Assembly: GCA_007130045.1 (NCBI GenBank)
Contig: SLTG01000007.1
Span: 1-41,845, forward strand
Source: Opitutales bacterium
GTDB lineage: Bacteria > Verrucomicrobiota > Verrucomicrobiia > Opitutales > T3Sed10-336
DNA length: 41,845 bases
Direction: 5' to 3'
Shown: piece after piece, positions 17,017 through 24,938 of the stretch
Layout of the letters: each line of letters opens with the position of its first letter
Numbering within the stretch: position 1 is the stretch's first letter
Translations under genes and position numbers: made by a program
Notes under the pieces: generated by a model
Told to the model about the DNA's origin: nothing
The model's database searches: none
Seen by the model: the letters and a program-made list of their open reading frames with translations, nothing else

Positions 17017-17352
17017 ATGAAGATTAAAGCGTATCTGAAACCAACCTGCGGTTGGAGCAACGGCGTTCGAGCCATTCTGAAAAAGTACGATCTCCCGTAC
17101 GAGGACATAGACATCATCAATTATCCGGACAACTATGCGGAAATGATGCGCAGATCCGGCCAGCAGCTTTCGCCGTGCGTTGAGGTTGATGGGGTAATGC
17201 TTGCTGATGTCAGCGGCGAAGAGGTCGAGAATTATCTTCTGGCCAACGAGTTGGTCGAAGCCAATCCGGCGGAAGCCGACGCCCCGACCAACAGTGCGTG
17301 TACCGACGAGGAGCACGCGCGAATGTCGTCCCAGACGATCCGGTTCTTCTGA
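17017..17352 (+). CDS. Glutaredoxin-like protein with CGWS site and C-terminal tail
   Basis: 111 residues. The N-terminal 80 residues have the glutaredoxin/thioredoxin fold: KIKAYLKPTCGWSNGVRAIL with a single active-site cysteine (C-G-W-S, so monothiol-type at this position), LPYEDIDI, then the cis-Pro region LSPCVEVDGVML. The usual TVP before the cis-Pro is replaced by LSP followed by a second cysteine. About 30 extra residues follow (with one more cysteine in NSACTDEEHARMSSQ), which typical glutaredoxins lack. The ATG has a ribosome site, AAGGA. It lies just before gltB but has its own terminator, so coupling is uncertain. It may be a redox partner or a metal-binding variant. Confidence 0.82.
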   Translation: MKIKAYLKPTCGWSNGVRAILKKYDLPYEDIDIINYPDNYAEMMRRSGQQLSPCVEVDGVMLADVSGEEVENYLLANELVEANPAEADAPTNSACTDEEHARMSSQTIRFF

Positions 17353-17384
17353 ACGGGCGCAGGAAACCACAGCTGTTTCACGGG

Positions 17385-17415
17385 GGCCGGAACTTCGATC
17401 CGGCCTTCTTTGTTT
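17385..17415 (+). terminator. Rho-independent terminator or attenuator before gltB
   Basis: A seven-pair stem GGCCGGA / TCCGGCC with a seven-base loop is followed by TTCTTTGTTT. A second dyad (ATCCCC ... GGGGAT, 17418-17438) follows immediately, about 30 bases before the gltB start. The first ends the glutaredoxin transcript; the pair could also form a leader structure in front of gltB. Confidence 0.65.
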
Positions 17416-17468
17416 CGATCCCCTGATCATGGGGGGATAAAATTCTTGAAATCGAACTCCTTCAACAG

Positions 17469-20400
17469 ATGGGCGTAATCCACCGATCCCCCCTTTACAG
17501 GTCAGAGTACGAGCACGACGCCTGCGGCGTCGGATTCATCGCCCGGATGTCCGGCGAACCTTCGTACGATATCGTTGACCGCGCGGTGGCCTCCCTCAAA
17601 GCACTGGCCCATCGCGGCGCGATCGATGCCGACGCTGTGACCGGTGACGGGGCGGGAATTCTTACCCAACTTCCCGTTCGCCTTTTCGAGAAATTTCTCG
17701 ACTCGGAGGGAATCGAAACCGTGGAGACCGGCGGGCTCGGCGTCGGAATGATGTTTTTGCCAAGGGAGCAACTCGTTACCCGCGATCACTGTAAACAGAT
17801 CGTCGAGGAGGCTGTGCGGCAGGAGGGGCTTGAGTTTCTCGCCTGGCGGGAGGTTCCGGTCGATCCGGCCTGCCTGGGGCACAAGGCTGCGACGACACGT
17901 CCGCTGATCGCCCAGGCGCTCGTGTCGGCTTCCGGGCGGATATCGAGCGATGCATTGGAACGGAAGCTCTACCTCGCCCAGAAGGTGGCCGAACGGAAGG
18001 TCCGCGTGAATGGGATTCATGGGTTCTACATTTGCAGTTTTTCGAGCCGTACCATCGTTTACAAGGGTCTGCTCAATGCGCCGCAGATCCGGAGATTTTT
18101 CCTCGATCTCCGTTCTCCCGATTTCCAGAGCTCCTTCGCTATTTTCCACCAGCGTTACTCGACGAACACCTTTCCGACCTGGCGCCTCGCACAACCCTTC
18201 CGAATGGTCGCGCATAACGGCGAGATCAACACGATCCGCGGAAACCGGAACATGATGCGCGCTCGGGAGTTTTCGGACGATTCCACGGTCTGGGGCGACC
18301 GGTTCGGCGACCTGCGACCCGTGATTCAACCCGGAATGTCGGACTCCGCCAATTTCGACAACGCCCTCCAATGCCTTGCGCTGGGCGGGCGTTCGGCCAT
18401 CCACGCCTGCCAGATGATGATGCCGGTAGCCTGGGAAAACGATCCTTCCCTGTCCCCGGAGGTCCGCGAGTTCTTTCACTATCATGCCGGCGTGATGGAG
18501 CCTTGGGACGGGCCGGCGGCAATTGTTTATTCGGACGGGCGGTACGTTGCCGCGTCGCTCGACCGCAACGGGTTGCGTCCCGCGCGCTACAAGGTGTACG
18601 CCGACGGTACGGTGCTGCTCGCCTCGGAAGTGGGCCTGATTCCCGACTGGGGAGCCAGGGTCGTCGAGTCCGGTCGCCTCGGTCCCGGACGGATGATCGC
18701 GATCGATCTCGAAGAGCGCCGGCTCCTGCACGACGACGCGATCAAGGATCACCTAGCGGGACGCCACGATTACGGGGACCTATGCGCCCGGTCGTATATC
18801 GATCTCAACCGGCGTGCGGCGGATGTCGAAGCGCGGAAAACGGACGTCCATTCGGTCGATCCCCGCGAAAAGCTGTCGCAACAGATCGCCTTCGGCTACG
18901 AGCTGGACGAAATCGAGATCGTTCTTTTGCCGATGGCGGAGCAAGGGTTGGAGCCGACCGGGTCGATGGGCGACGATACTCCGCTGGCGGTTCTGTCGCG
19001 GCGGCCCCGGCTTCTATACACCTACTTCAAACAGCTTTTCGCCCAGGTGACCAATCCGGCGATCGATTCAATCCGCGAGAGGCTTGTCATGTCCACCCAC
19101 GCCCTGATCGGCGGCGAGCTTGACAGTGTGTTCAATGAAAGTCCCAGGGATTCCCGAGTTGTCGAAGTCGCGTCTCCAATCCTGTTCAACGGGGAACTGG
19201 ATGCACTCCGCGGGCTCGAAAACGAAATTGGAGAGATCCGAACACTGCCTGTCTGTTTTCCGGTTTCGGACGGACCCGAGGGTCTCGAGAACGCTCTGGT
19301 GGAACTGACCCGCGAGGCCTGCCGGCTCATGACGGAAGAAGACGCGCGGGTGATTGTGCTTTCCGACCGCGGCGTCGATCGAAACCATGTTGCCATACCG
19401 ATGCTCCTGGCGACGGGGGGCGTGCACCACGCGATGGTGCGCGAGGGGCTGCGTCTCCGCTGCGGAATAGTTTGCGAAACCGGCGAAGCACGCGAGGTGC
19501 ATCAGATGGCGACTTTACTCGGGTTCGGCGCCAACGCGGTCAATCCGTACATGGCCTTCGAGGTGATCGGAGACTTGTGCGAGGAAAAGAAGATTGAAGG
19601 TGTCGAGAGTGTGCGCGCCGCGTCCGAGAATTATCGCGAAGCGCTGAACAAGGGTCTGCTGAAGATCATGGCGAAGATGGGAATCAGCGCCCTCTTCAGT
19701 TACCAGGCGGCGCAGGTCTTTGAGGTTCTCGGGATCGGTGAACAGGTCGTACAGGAGTGCTTTTACGGGGCGTCGTCGCCCATAGGCGGCATCGGGTACC
19801 GGGAGATCGGCGAGGAAACGTTCGCACGCCACCGGATGGCCTACCCAGAGAAGGGTGACCCGAGCCTTGTCAGCGAGGGCTACTACAAGCTCAACCGCGG
19901 CGGAGGAGAGTTTCACGCATGGAACCCGAAGGTGGTGGCCGGAATGCACAAGTTCATTAAGTCCGGCAATCAGGAGTCCTTTGCGAAGTACCTCGCGGCG
20001 AGCGACACGCATCAGCCGGTTGCGATCAAGGATCTCCTCGCACTGAAATTTTCCGAACAGCCGGTCAACCTGGGTGAAGTCGAACCCGCGGAAGACATAC
20101 GGCGGCGCTTCACGACGGCCGGAATGTCTCTCGGCGCCCTGTCTCCGGAAACACACGAATGCCTCGCGATCGCCATGAACGGCATCGGCGGGAAATCCAA
20201 TTCCGGAGAGGGGGGCGAGGATCCGCGCCGGTTCTCTTTACTCGAGGACGGATCCAACGCGAACAGCGCGATCAAACAGGTCGCCTCGGGTCGTTTCGGG
20301 GTGACCGCCGAGTACCTCGCTTCCGCCAAGGAAATCGAAATCAAAATCGCCCAGGGCGCCAAGCCCGGCGAAGGCGGCCAGCTTCCCGGCCACAAGGTCA

Positions 20401-22016
20401 CCCCGCTCATCGCACGGCTGCGATTCAGCGTGCCAGGCGTCACTTTGATCTCCCCGCCGCCGCATCACGATATCTATTCGATCGAGGACCTCGCGCAGCT
20501 CATTTACGACCTGAAAACGGTCAATCCGCGCGCCAAAGTGTGCGTCAAACTCGTTTCCTGTTCCGGGGTCGGAACCGTGGCGGCCGGGGTGGCCAAGGCT
20601 TACGCCGACGTGATCCTCATTTCCGGGCACGAAGGCGGCACGGGCGCCTCGCCCGTTTCTTCGATCAAGAACGCCGGGTCCGCCTGGGAGATAGGGCTGG
20701 CGGAAGCCCATCAGGTGCTGATGATGAACGGACTGCGATCCCGTGTTGTTCTGCGGACCGACGGCGGCATGAAGTCCGGACGCGACATCGTCATTGCGTC
20801 GATTCTCGGGGCGGAGGAGTACAATTTCGGCACCGCCGCGCTCATTGCCGCCGGATGCGCCATGTTCCGGGTTTGCCATCTCAATACCTGTCCGGTGGGG
20901 GTCGCCACCCAGCGCGAGGACCTTCGCGCGAAGTTCCGGGGAAAGCCGGAAAATATCGTCAATTACTTCAACGGCGTCGCAGAGGACGTCCGCCAATACT
21001 TGGCCCGCCTCGGTTGTCGCTCGATCGACGAAATCGTCGGTCGCACCGAACTGCTCGAACAGATAGATGATCCCGAGAATCCGAAAACGAAAATGATTTC
21101 GTTTCAGGGATTGCTTCACGATCCGGATCCCGGCGGCGAGACATCGAGAATCCACACTCGCGAGCGGAACGACCGCTTCGGCGGCGAAGGGTCGCCCGAC
21201 GACACTATCATTCAGGAGGTCAAGGACGTGCTTCGCAGACGGTCGGCACGCTACGCCGGCAGGTACAAGGTGAGAAACACCGACCGGTGTGTGGGGACCC
21301 GCCTTTCAGGCGAGATCGCTTATTCGCTCGGCAACCACGGTCTGGCTCCGGGTTCGATCGATCTCACGTTTGCCGGAAGCGCCGGGCAGAGTTTCGGCGC
21401 GTTCCTGGTCCAGGGAATCCGCCTGATCCTGATCGGTGAGGCCAACGACTATGTCGGCAAGGGAATGAACGGAGGCGAGATCGTCATTCGTCCCGGCGAC
21501 AACGAGGTCTTTGCCTGGCACGAAAACATCCTGCTCGGCAATACCTGCCTCTACGGGGCGACCGGGGGGTGTCTGTTTGCCGCCGGTCAGGCGGGCGAAC
21601 GTTTTGCCGTCCGCAACTCAGGCAGCATCGCGGTGGTGGAGGGGCTCGGCGACCACGGCTGCGAATACATGACCGGGGGCGTGGTGATCGTGCTTGGAGA
21701 AACCGGACGCAATTTCGGGGCCGGCATGAGCGGGGGTCTGGCTTTCATTTACGACGAAAGGGACGTTCTCAACTCTCGCTTCAACCCGGAAATGATTTCC
21801 GTCGAGACGCTGGAAAGCGAATCCGAAATCGATTCGCTGCGGCGGATGATCGCACTGCATTCGCGGCTGACCGGGAGCCCGCACGCGAATGACCTTCTGG
21901 AGAACTGGACCGAAGCGTTTGGGAGTTTTCGGAAGGTCGTCCCGCACCCGTCAACCCCGGAGACGCCGATACCCGTTTTCGAGTTCTCCAAGAATGATGT
22001 CTTGGCCGAGGTGTAG
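17469..22016 (+). CDS. gltB: Glutamate synthase large subunit
   Basis: 1515 residues, the normal size. The enzyme transfers the amide of glutamine to 2-oxoglutarate, giving two glutamates. Domains in order: N-terminal class II amidotransferase with catalytic Cys19 (HDACGVGFIA; the leader of 18 residues is removed in mature enzymes), a central domain, an FMN synthase barrel (SGEGGEDPRRFSLLEDGSNA, KPGEGGQLPGHKV, GHEGGTGASP), a 3Fe-4S site with C1130, C1136 and C1141 (GCAMFRVCHLNTCPVG), and the C-terminal beta-helix with GxxxGG-type repeats. The small subunit gltD is not adjacent: the next gene is 290 bases away and unrelated. So the partner is elsewhere, or the enzyme uses ferredoxin; I cannot decide by eye. 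Confidence 0.97.
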   Translation: MGVIHRSPLYRSEYEHDACGVGFIARMSGEPSYDIVDRAVASLKALAHRGAIDADAVTGDGAGILTQLPVRLFEKFLDSEGIETVETGGLGVGMMFLPREQLVTRDHCKQIVEEAVRQEGLEFLAWREVPVDPACLGHKAATTRPLIAQALVSASGRISSDALERKLYLAQKVAERKVRVNGIHGFYICSFSSRTIVYKGLLNAPQIRRFFLDLRSPDFQSSFAIFHQRYSTNTFPTWRLAQPFRMVAHNGEINTIRGNRNMMRAREFSDDSTVWGDRFGDLRPVIQPGMSDSANFDNALQCLALGGRSAIHACQMMMPVAWENDPSLSPEVREFFHYHAGVMEPWDGPAAIVYSDGRYVAASLDRNGLRPARYKVYADGTVLLASEVGLIPDWGARVVESGRLGPGRMIAIDLEERRLLHDDAIKDHLAGRHDYGDLCARSYIDLNRRAADVEARKTDVHSVDPREKLSQQIAFGYELDEIEIVLLPMAEQGLEPTGSMGDDTPLAVLSRRPRLLYTYFKQLFAQVTNPAIDSIRERLVMSTHALIGGELDSVFNESPRDSRVVEVASPILFNGELDALRGLENEIGEIRTLPVCFPVSDGPEGLENALVELTREACRLMTEEDARVIVLSDRGVDRNHVAIPMLLATGGVHHAMVREGLRLRCGIVCETGEAREVHQMATLLGFGANAVNPYMAFEVIGDLCEEKKIEGVESVRAASENYREALNKGLLKIMAKMGISALFSYQAAQVFEVLGIGEQVVQECFYGASSPIGGIGYREIGEETFARHRMAYPEKGDPSLVSEGYYKLNRGGGEFHAWNPKVVAGMHKFIKSGNQESFAKYLAASDTHQPVAIKDLLALKFSEQPVNLGEVEPAEDIRRRFTTAGMSLGALSPETHECLAIAMNGIGGKSNSGEGGEDPRRFSLLEDGSNANSAIKQVASGRFGVTAEYLASAKEIEIKIAQGAKPGEGGQLPGHKVTPLIARLRFSVPGVTLISPPPHHDIYSIEDLAQLIYDLKTVNPRAKVCVKLVSCSGVGTVAAGVAKAYADVILISGHEGGTGASPVSSIKNAGSAWEIGLAEAHQVLMMNGLRSRVVLRTDGGMKSGRDIVIASILGAEEYNFGTAALIAAGCAMFRVCHLNTCPVGVATQREDLRAKFRGKPENIVNYFNGVAEDVRQYLARLGCRSIDEIVGRTELLEQIDDPENPKTKMISFQGLLHDPDPGGETSRIHTRERNDRFGGEGSPDDTIIQEVKDVLRRRSARYAGRYKVRNTDRCVGTRLSGEIAYSLGNHGLAPGSIDLTFAGSAGQSFGAFLVQGIRLILIGEANDYVGKGMNGGEIVIRPGDNEVFAWHENILLGNTCLYGATGGCLFAAGQAGERFAVRNSGSIAVVEGLGDHGCEYMTGGVVIVLGETGRNFGAGMSGGLAFIYDERDVLNSRFNPEMISVETLESESEIDSLRRMIALHSRLTGSPHANDLLENWTEAFGSFRKVVPHPSTPETPIPVFEFSKNDVLAEV

Positions 22017-22308
22017 CCCGCAAAGACAGCGCTCTGGGAAGGGGGTTTTTTCCGGATGATCAGTACCTTTGGAATAAAGTTCGAAAATTGGAACTCCGAT
22101 TACTCGCTTTATGTTAATCCAGGGTGGACACTTGTGAAGGTGAGACCTCGCAGTCATACGGGCCGGCGGGCGATTCCACCTGTTTTTCTCCGCTACATTT
22201 TCGATCGGTTTTAGACGGGTTGGAAGTTTCGGACCGAGTTTTTGCAGTAGCGTGGCACACCCGACGGGTTGCGTTCATGGCCGATTCTGTCGTAGAAAGG
22301 TTGGAACG
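22017..22308. other. Intergenic stretch between gltB and glcD
   Basis: 292 bases without a gene. A G-rich run followed by six T (around 22036-22050) could end the gltB transcript, although no strong stem is seen. An AT-rich part (22070-22115) may hold the glcD promoter. I see no riboswitch, tRNA or repeat. Confidence 0.5.
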
Positions 22309-23742
22309 ATGAGTTACGAAAAAGCGACGCGGAGTTTGCGGAGAAAACTGGGTTCGTGTGTTGTGACGGATGATGAGTCGCTTTACGCGGCGTCGTTCGA
22401 CGGCAGCAAGCTCGCGTACCCGCCCGAGGCGGTAGTCAGACCGAAGTCGGAGGAAAATGTATCCGAAGCGCTGAAGCTGGCGAATCGTCACGGCGTGCCG
22501 GTGACGACGCGGGGCGGCGGATCCTCTCTCACGGGTTCGGCATCGCCGCGGCACGGAGGGTGGGTGCTCGACCTGACCGGGTGGAGGAAACTTCGTATCG
22601 ACCGCGTCACGGGCATGGCCTACGCTCAGTCCGGCGTTTTGACGGGTGCGATTCACCGGGTCGCCGAGAAGGCGGGTTGGTTTTATCCGCCCGATCCCTC
22701 CTCGCGTGATTACGGTACGATCGGTGGGAATATTGCGTGTAACGCCGGCGGAATGCGGGGCGGAAAGTACGGAGTGACCCGCGACTACGTGCTGGCATTG
22801 CGCGGAGTGTTGCCTTCAGGCGATATCGTCTCCTGGAGCCGGGACCTGAAAAAGTACGCGGCCGGGTACAACGTCCGCGACCTCTGGATCGGGAGCGAAG
22901 GAACGCTGGGCGTGATCACCGAAGCGGTGCTTCGACTCATTCCCAGGCCGCCTTCGCGGTGGACGGCACTGGCATCGTTTGAAAACGAAGCGCACGCATT
23001 GAAGGCGGTCAAGGCAATTCTTTCGGCGCGGCTTGTTCCGGCGATCCTGGAGTTCCTGGACCGGGAAAGCGTGGCGTGCGCGGAGGGCGCCACCGGGCGG
23101 ACGGTTTTTCCGGGCCAGGCGGGACGACCGGTCTTGCTGATCGAACTCGACGGGCATTCCGCAGTGGTTGCGGACGATCGGAAGCGGATCCTCGACGTGC
23201 TCAATGCTGCGCAACCTTTGGCCGTTCGGGAGGCGAAGGACGAAAAGGAAACCGAGGCGCTTTGGGAAGTGCGTCGCAAGTGTTCCGGAGCGATGTTTGA
23301 GCTCGGCGACAGCAAGCTGAACGAAGACGTCGTCGTCCCGCTCCGCAGCCAGCAGAAGCTTCTGGCGTTCATTCGAAGGTTGAGCCGGGAGAACGACGTA
23401 CCGATCGCCACCTTCGGCCATGCAGCGGACGGAAACTTTCACGTCAACATCATGTACCACCGCGACGACCCGAAGGAGGCGGACCGCGCGACGAAAACGC
23501 TGCACGCTCTGATGAAAAAAGTACTCGAACTCGGCGGGACGATCAGCGGCGAGCACGGGATCGGCCTGGCGAAGACTCCCTTCTTTGCGATGGAGCACGG
23601 AACAGCCGAGATCGCCGCCATGATGGCGATCAAACACGCCCTCGACCCCAACAACATCCTTAACCCCGGCAAGCTGTTCGAGGTATGTGAAGTGTGGAAG
23701 AAACGGCCGGAGCGGGTCAGGCTTCCGTGGGATCACAAGTGA
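22309..23742 (+). CDS. glcD: FAD-linked oxidase, glycolate/D-lactate dehydrogenase type
   Basis: 477 residues from ATG 22309, which has an AAAGG ribosome site; an upstream frame to 22252 is not family-like. The N-terminal PCMH-type FAD domain shows VRPKSEENVSEALKLANRHG, TTRGGGSSLTGSASPR and, after the typical YPPDPSSRDYGTIGGNIACNAGG, the segment GGKYGVTRDYVLALRGVLPSG. The C-terminal oxidase domain shows NEDVVVPL, ATFGHAADGNFHVNIMY and SGEHGIGLAKTPF with the conserved His residues. The enzyme should oxidise a 2-hydroxy acid such as glycolate or lactate and pass electrons to the respiratory chain or to a GlcE/GlcF partner, neither of which is adjacent. L-rhamnose mutarotase follows, hinting at lactate from deoxy-sugar breakdown. 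Confidence 0.88.
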   Translation: MSYEKATRSLRRKLGSCVVTDDESLYAASFDGSKLAYPPEAVVRPKSEENVSEALKLANRHGVPVTTRGGGSSLTGSASPRHGGWVLDLTGWRKLRIDRVTGMAYAQSGVLTGAIHRVAEKAGWFYPPDPSSRDYGTIGGNIACNAGGMRGGKYGVTRDYVLALRGVLPSGDIVSWSRDLKKYAAGYNVRDLWIGSEGTLGVITEAVLRLIPRPPSRWTALASFENEAHALKAVKAILSARLVPAILEFLDRESVACAEGATGRTVFPGQAGRPVLLIELDGHSAVVADDRKRILDVLNAAQPLAVREAKDEKETEALWEVRRKCSGAMFELGDSKLNEDVVVPLRSQQKLLAFIRRLSRENDVPIATFGHAADGNFHVNIMYHRDDPKEADRATKTLHALMKKVLELGGTISGEHGIGLAKTPFFAMEHGTAEIAAMMAIKHALDPNNILNPGKLFEVCEVWKKRPERVRLPWDHK

Positions 23743-23907
23743 TTTTCGGGGTTTGACGTCGAATTGTGAGCGACTGGCTCGGGCGAGGCACGGCCACAGG
23801 CCCGAAGAAGCGCACGGATCCTGCGCGCGGAACTCACGCTTCCAGCGTTCGCAGGCATCGCACAATCGACTTGCGTTCAATGGACAACGCATCGTAGAAA
23901 CCGACGC

Positions 23908-24228
23908 ATGGAACGCGTGTGTTTTTTGTTGAAGGTGAAGGCGGACAGGCTTTCGGAGTACAAAGAGGCCCATAAAGACGTCTGGTCGGATATGATCGAG
24001 GCGCTTCGCGAGACCGGGTGGACGAATTATTCGCTCTTTTTGCGTGACGACGGACTGCTGGTAGGGTACCTGGAAACGCCGGATTTCGAACAAGCTCTGG
24101 CCGGGATGGCTGAGAAGGAAGTCAACAAGCGTTGGCAGGACTCGATGGCGCCGTATTTTGAGAACATAGGCGGGGCGCACGCGGACCAGGCTATGGTGCG
24201 CCTTGAGGAGGTGTTTCATCTGGATTGA
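23908..24228 (+). CDS. rhaM: L-rhamnose mutarotase
   Basis: 106 residues, the standard length for this single-domain ferredoxin-like-fold family (RhaM/RhaU, former DUF718). It speeds interconversion of alpha and beta anomers of L-rhamnose. Family features visible are VCFLLKVKADRLSEYKEAHKDVW near the N-terminus (His in the active site), ALRETGWTNYSLFL, GYLETPDFEQAL and the end YFENIGGAHADQAMVRLEEVFHLD. It lies 165 bases after glcD on the same strand. Other rhamnose genes (isomerase, kinase, aldolase) are not in the window, so the gene serves a pathway encoded elsewhere. Confidence 0.92.
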   Translation: MERVCFLLKVKADRLSEYKEAHKDVWSDMIEALRETGWTNYSLFLRDDGLLVGYLETPDFEQALAGMAEKEVNKRWQDSMAPYFENIGGAHADQAMVRLEEVFHLD

Positions 24229-24421
24229 CGCTTGTGGCTCGCTTTCATCCGGCGTCGCTCTTGAAAGGATGGAGCCGGGTGGGGGATGCCCGCAACGAGG
24301 CTCCCATCGACCGGGTGATGAACGGAGATACCCGGTTGGTAAACTTTTTGGCGATTTATCCTTGAACTCGGGTCCCGGAACCTTATCAATCTCATAGTAT
24401 CCATCACTTACCAAGGTTCTC

Positions 24422-24679
24422 ATGAAACTAAAAAAACTCTGCCTTCTCCTGTCTATTGTGGCCGTCCCTTTGATGTTTTCGGCATGTGCAACCTCCGAAA
24501 GGGGCGGTACGAAGCACACCATTGTGCTTGGAGGGTTGTATGAGTACAGTGAAGCGAGCTACAAGCCTGTTAAGAAGGCGTCGCTTCCGATCCGTCGATC
24601 GGACTTTGATCCGGACGCTCCCACCTCCGGGAATAATATGACGTTTCTGTGGGGCCTTTTCACCTACTACGATTATTGA
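24422..24679 (+). CDS. Small lipoprotein of unknown function
   Basis: 85 residues. A clear type II signal peptide (MKLKKLCLLLSIVAVPLMFSA then C-A-T) ends in lipobox FSAC, with the lipidated cysteine near residue 22. The mature part is about 60 residues and rich in Tyr, Gly and Ser (TIVLGGLYEYSEASY, FLWGLFTYYDY). I do not recognise it. A terminator follows. The 190 bases upstream hold an AT-rich patch but no feature I can name. Confidence 0.7.
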   Translation: MKLKKLCLLLSIVAVPLMFSACATSERGGTKHTIVLGGLYEYSEASYKPVKKASLPIRRSDFDPDAPTSGNNMTFLWGLFTYYDY

Positions 24680-24755
24680 GGCGGGCGGATTTGTTGAAGA
24701 TTCTGCGGCTGAATTCGCCGACATGAATCGTTTCTTTTCCAGCTTTTAACCAAAG

Positions 24756-24783
24756 GCCGCTTACTTGGGTAAGCGGCTTTTTA
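24756..24783 (+). terminator. Strong rho-independent terminator after the small lipoprotein gene
   Basis: A perfect nine-pair stem GCCGCTTAC / GTAAGCGGC with loop TTGG is followed by five T. It separates the lipoprotein gene from oleC. Confidence 0.85.
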
Positions 24784-24938
24784 TGTTATCGAACGTCGAG
24801 CGGCTTTCGGGAAATTCAGCATAACGCCTCGATTGCTCCGCGCCCGCGGCTTTCCGCTTCGCGACTCATTCGGACGTAATGCTCGGCGCCGTGAGGATTG
24901 CGGTTGTGGCGTGTATATGTGCTTTTGCTAGGATATAT

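Noticed and set aside
24229-24421. G-rich stretch upstream of the small lipoprotein gene that looked riboswitch-like
   Set aside because: It has no conserved core of the fluoride, glycine, cobalamin or c-di-GMP classes that I could place.
22816-24522. 568-residue antisense frame across glcD and rhaM
   Set aside because: It crosses two genes that have clear families, has no family of its own and shows shadow-frame composition.
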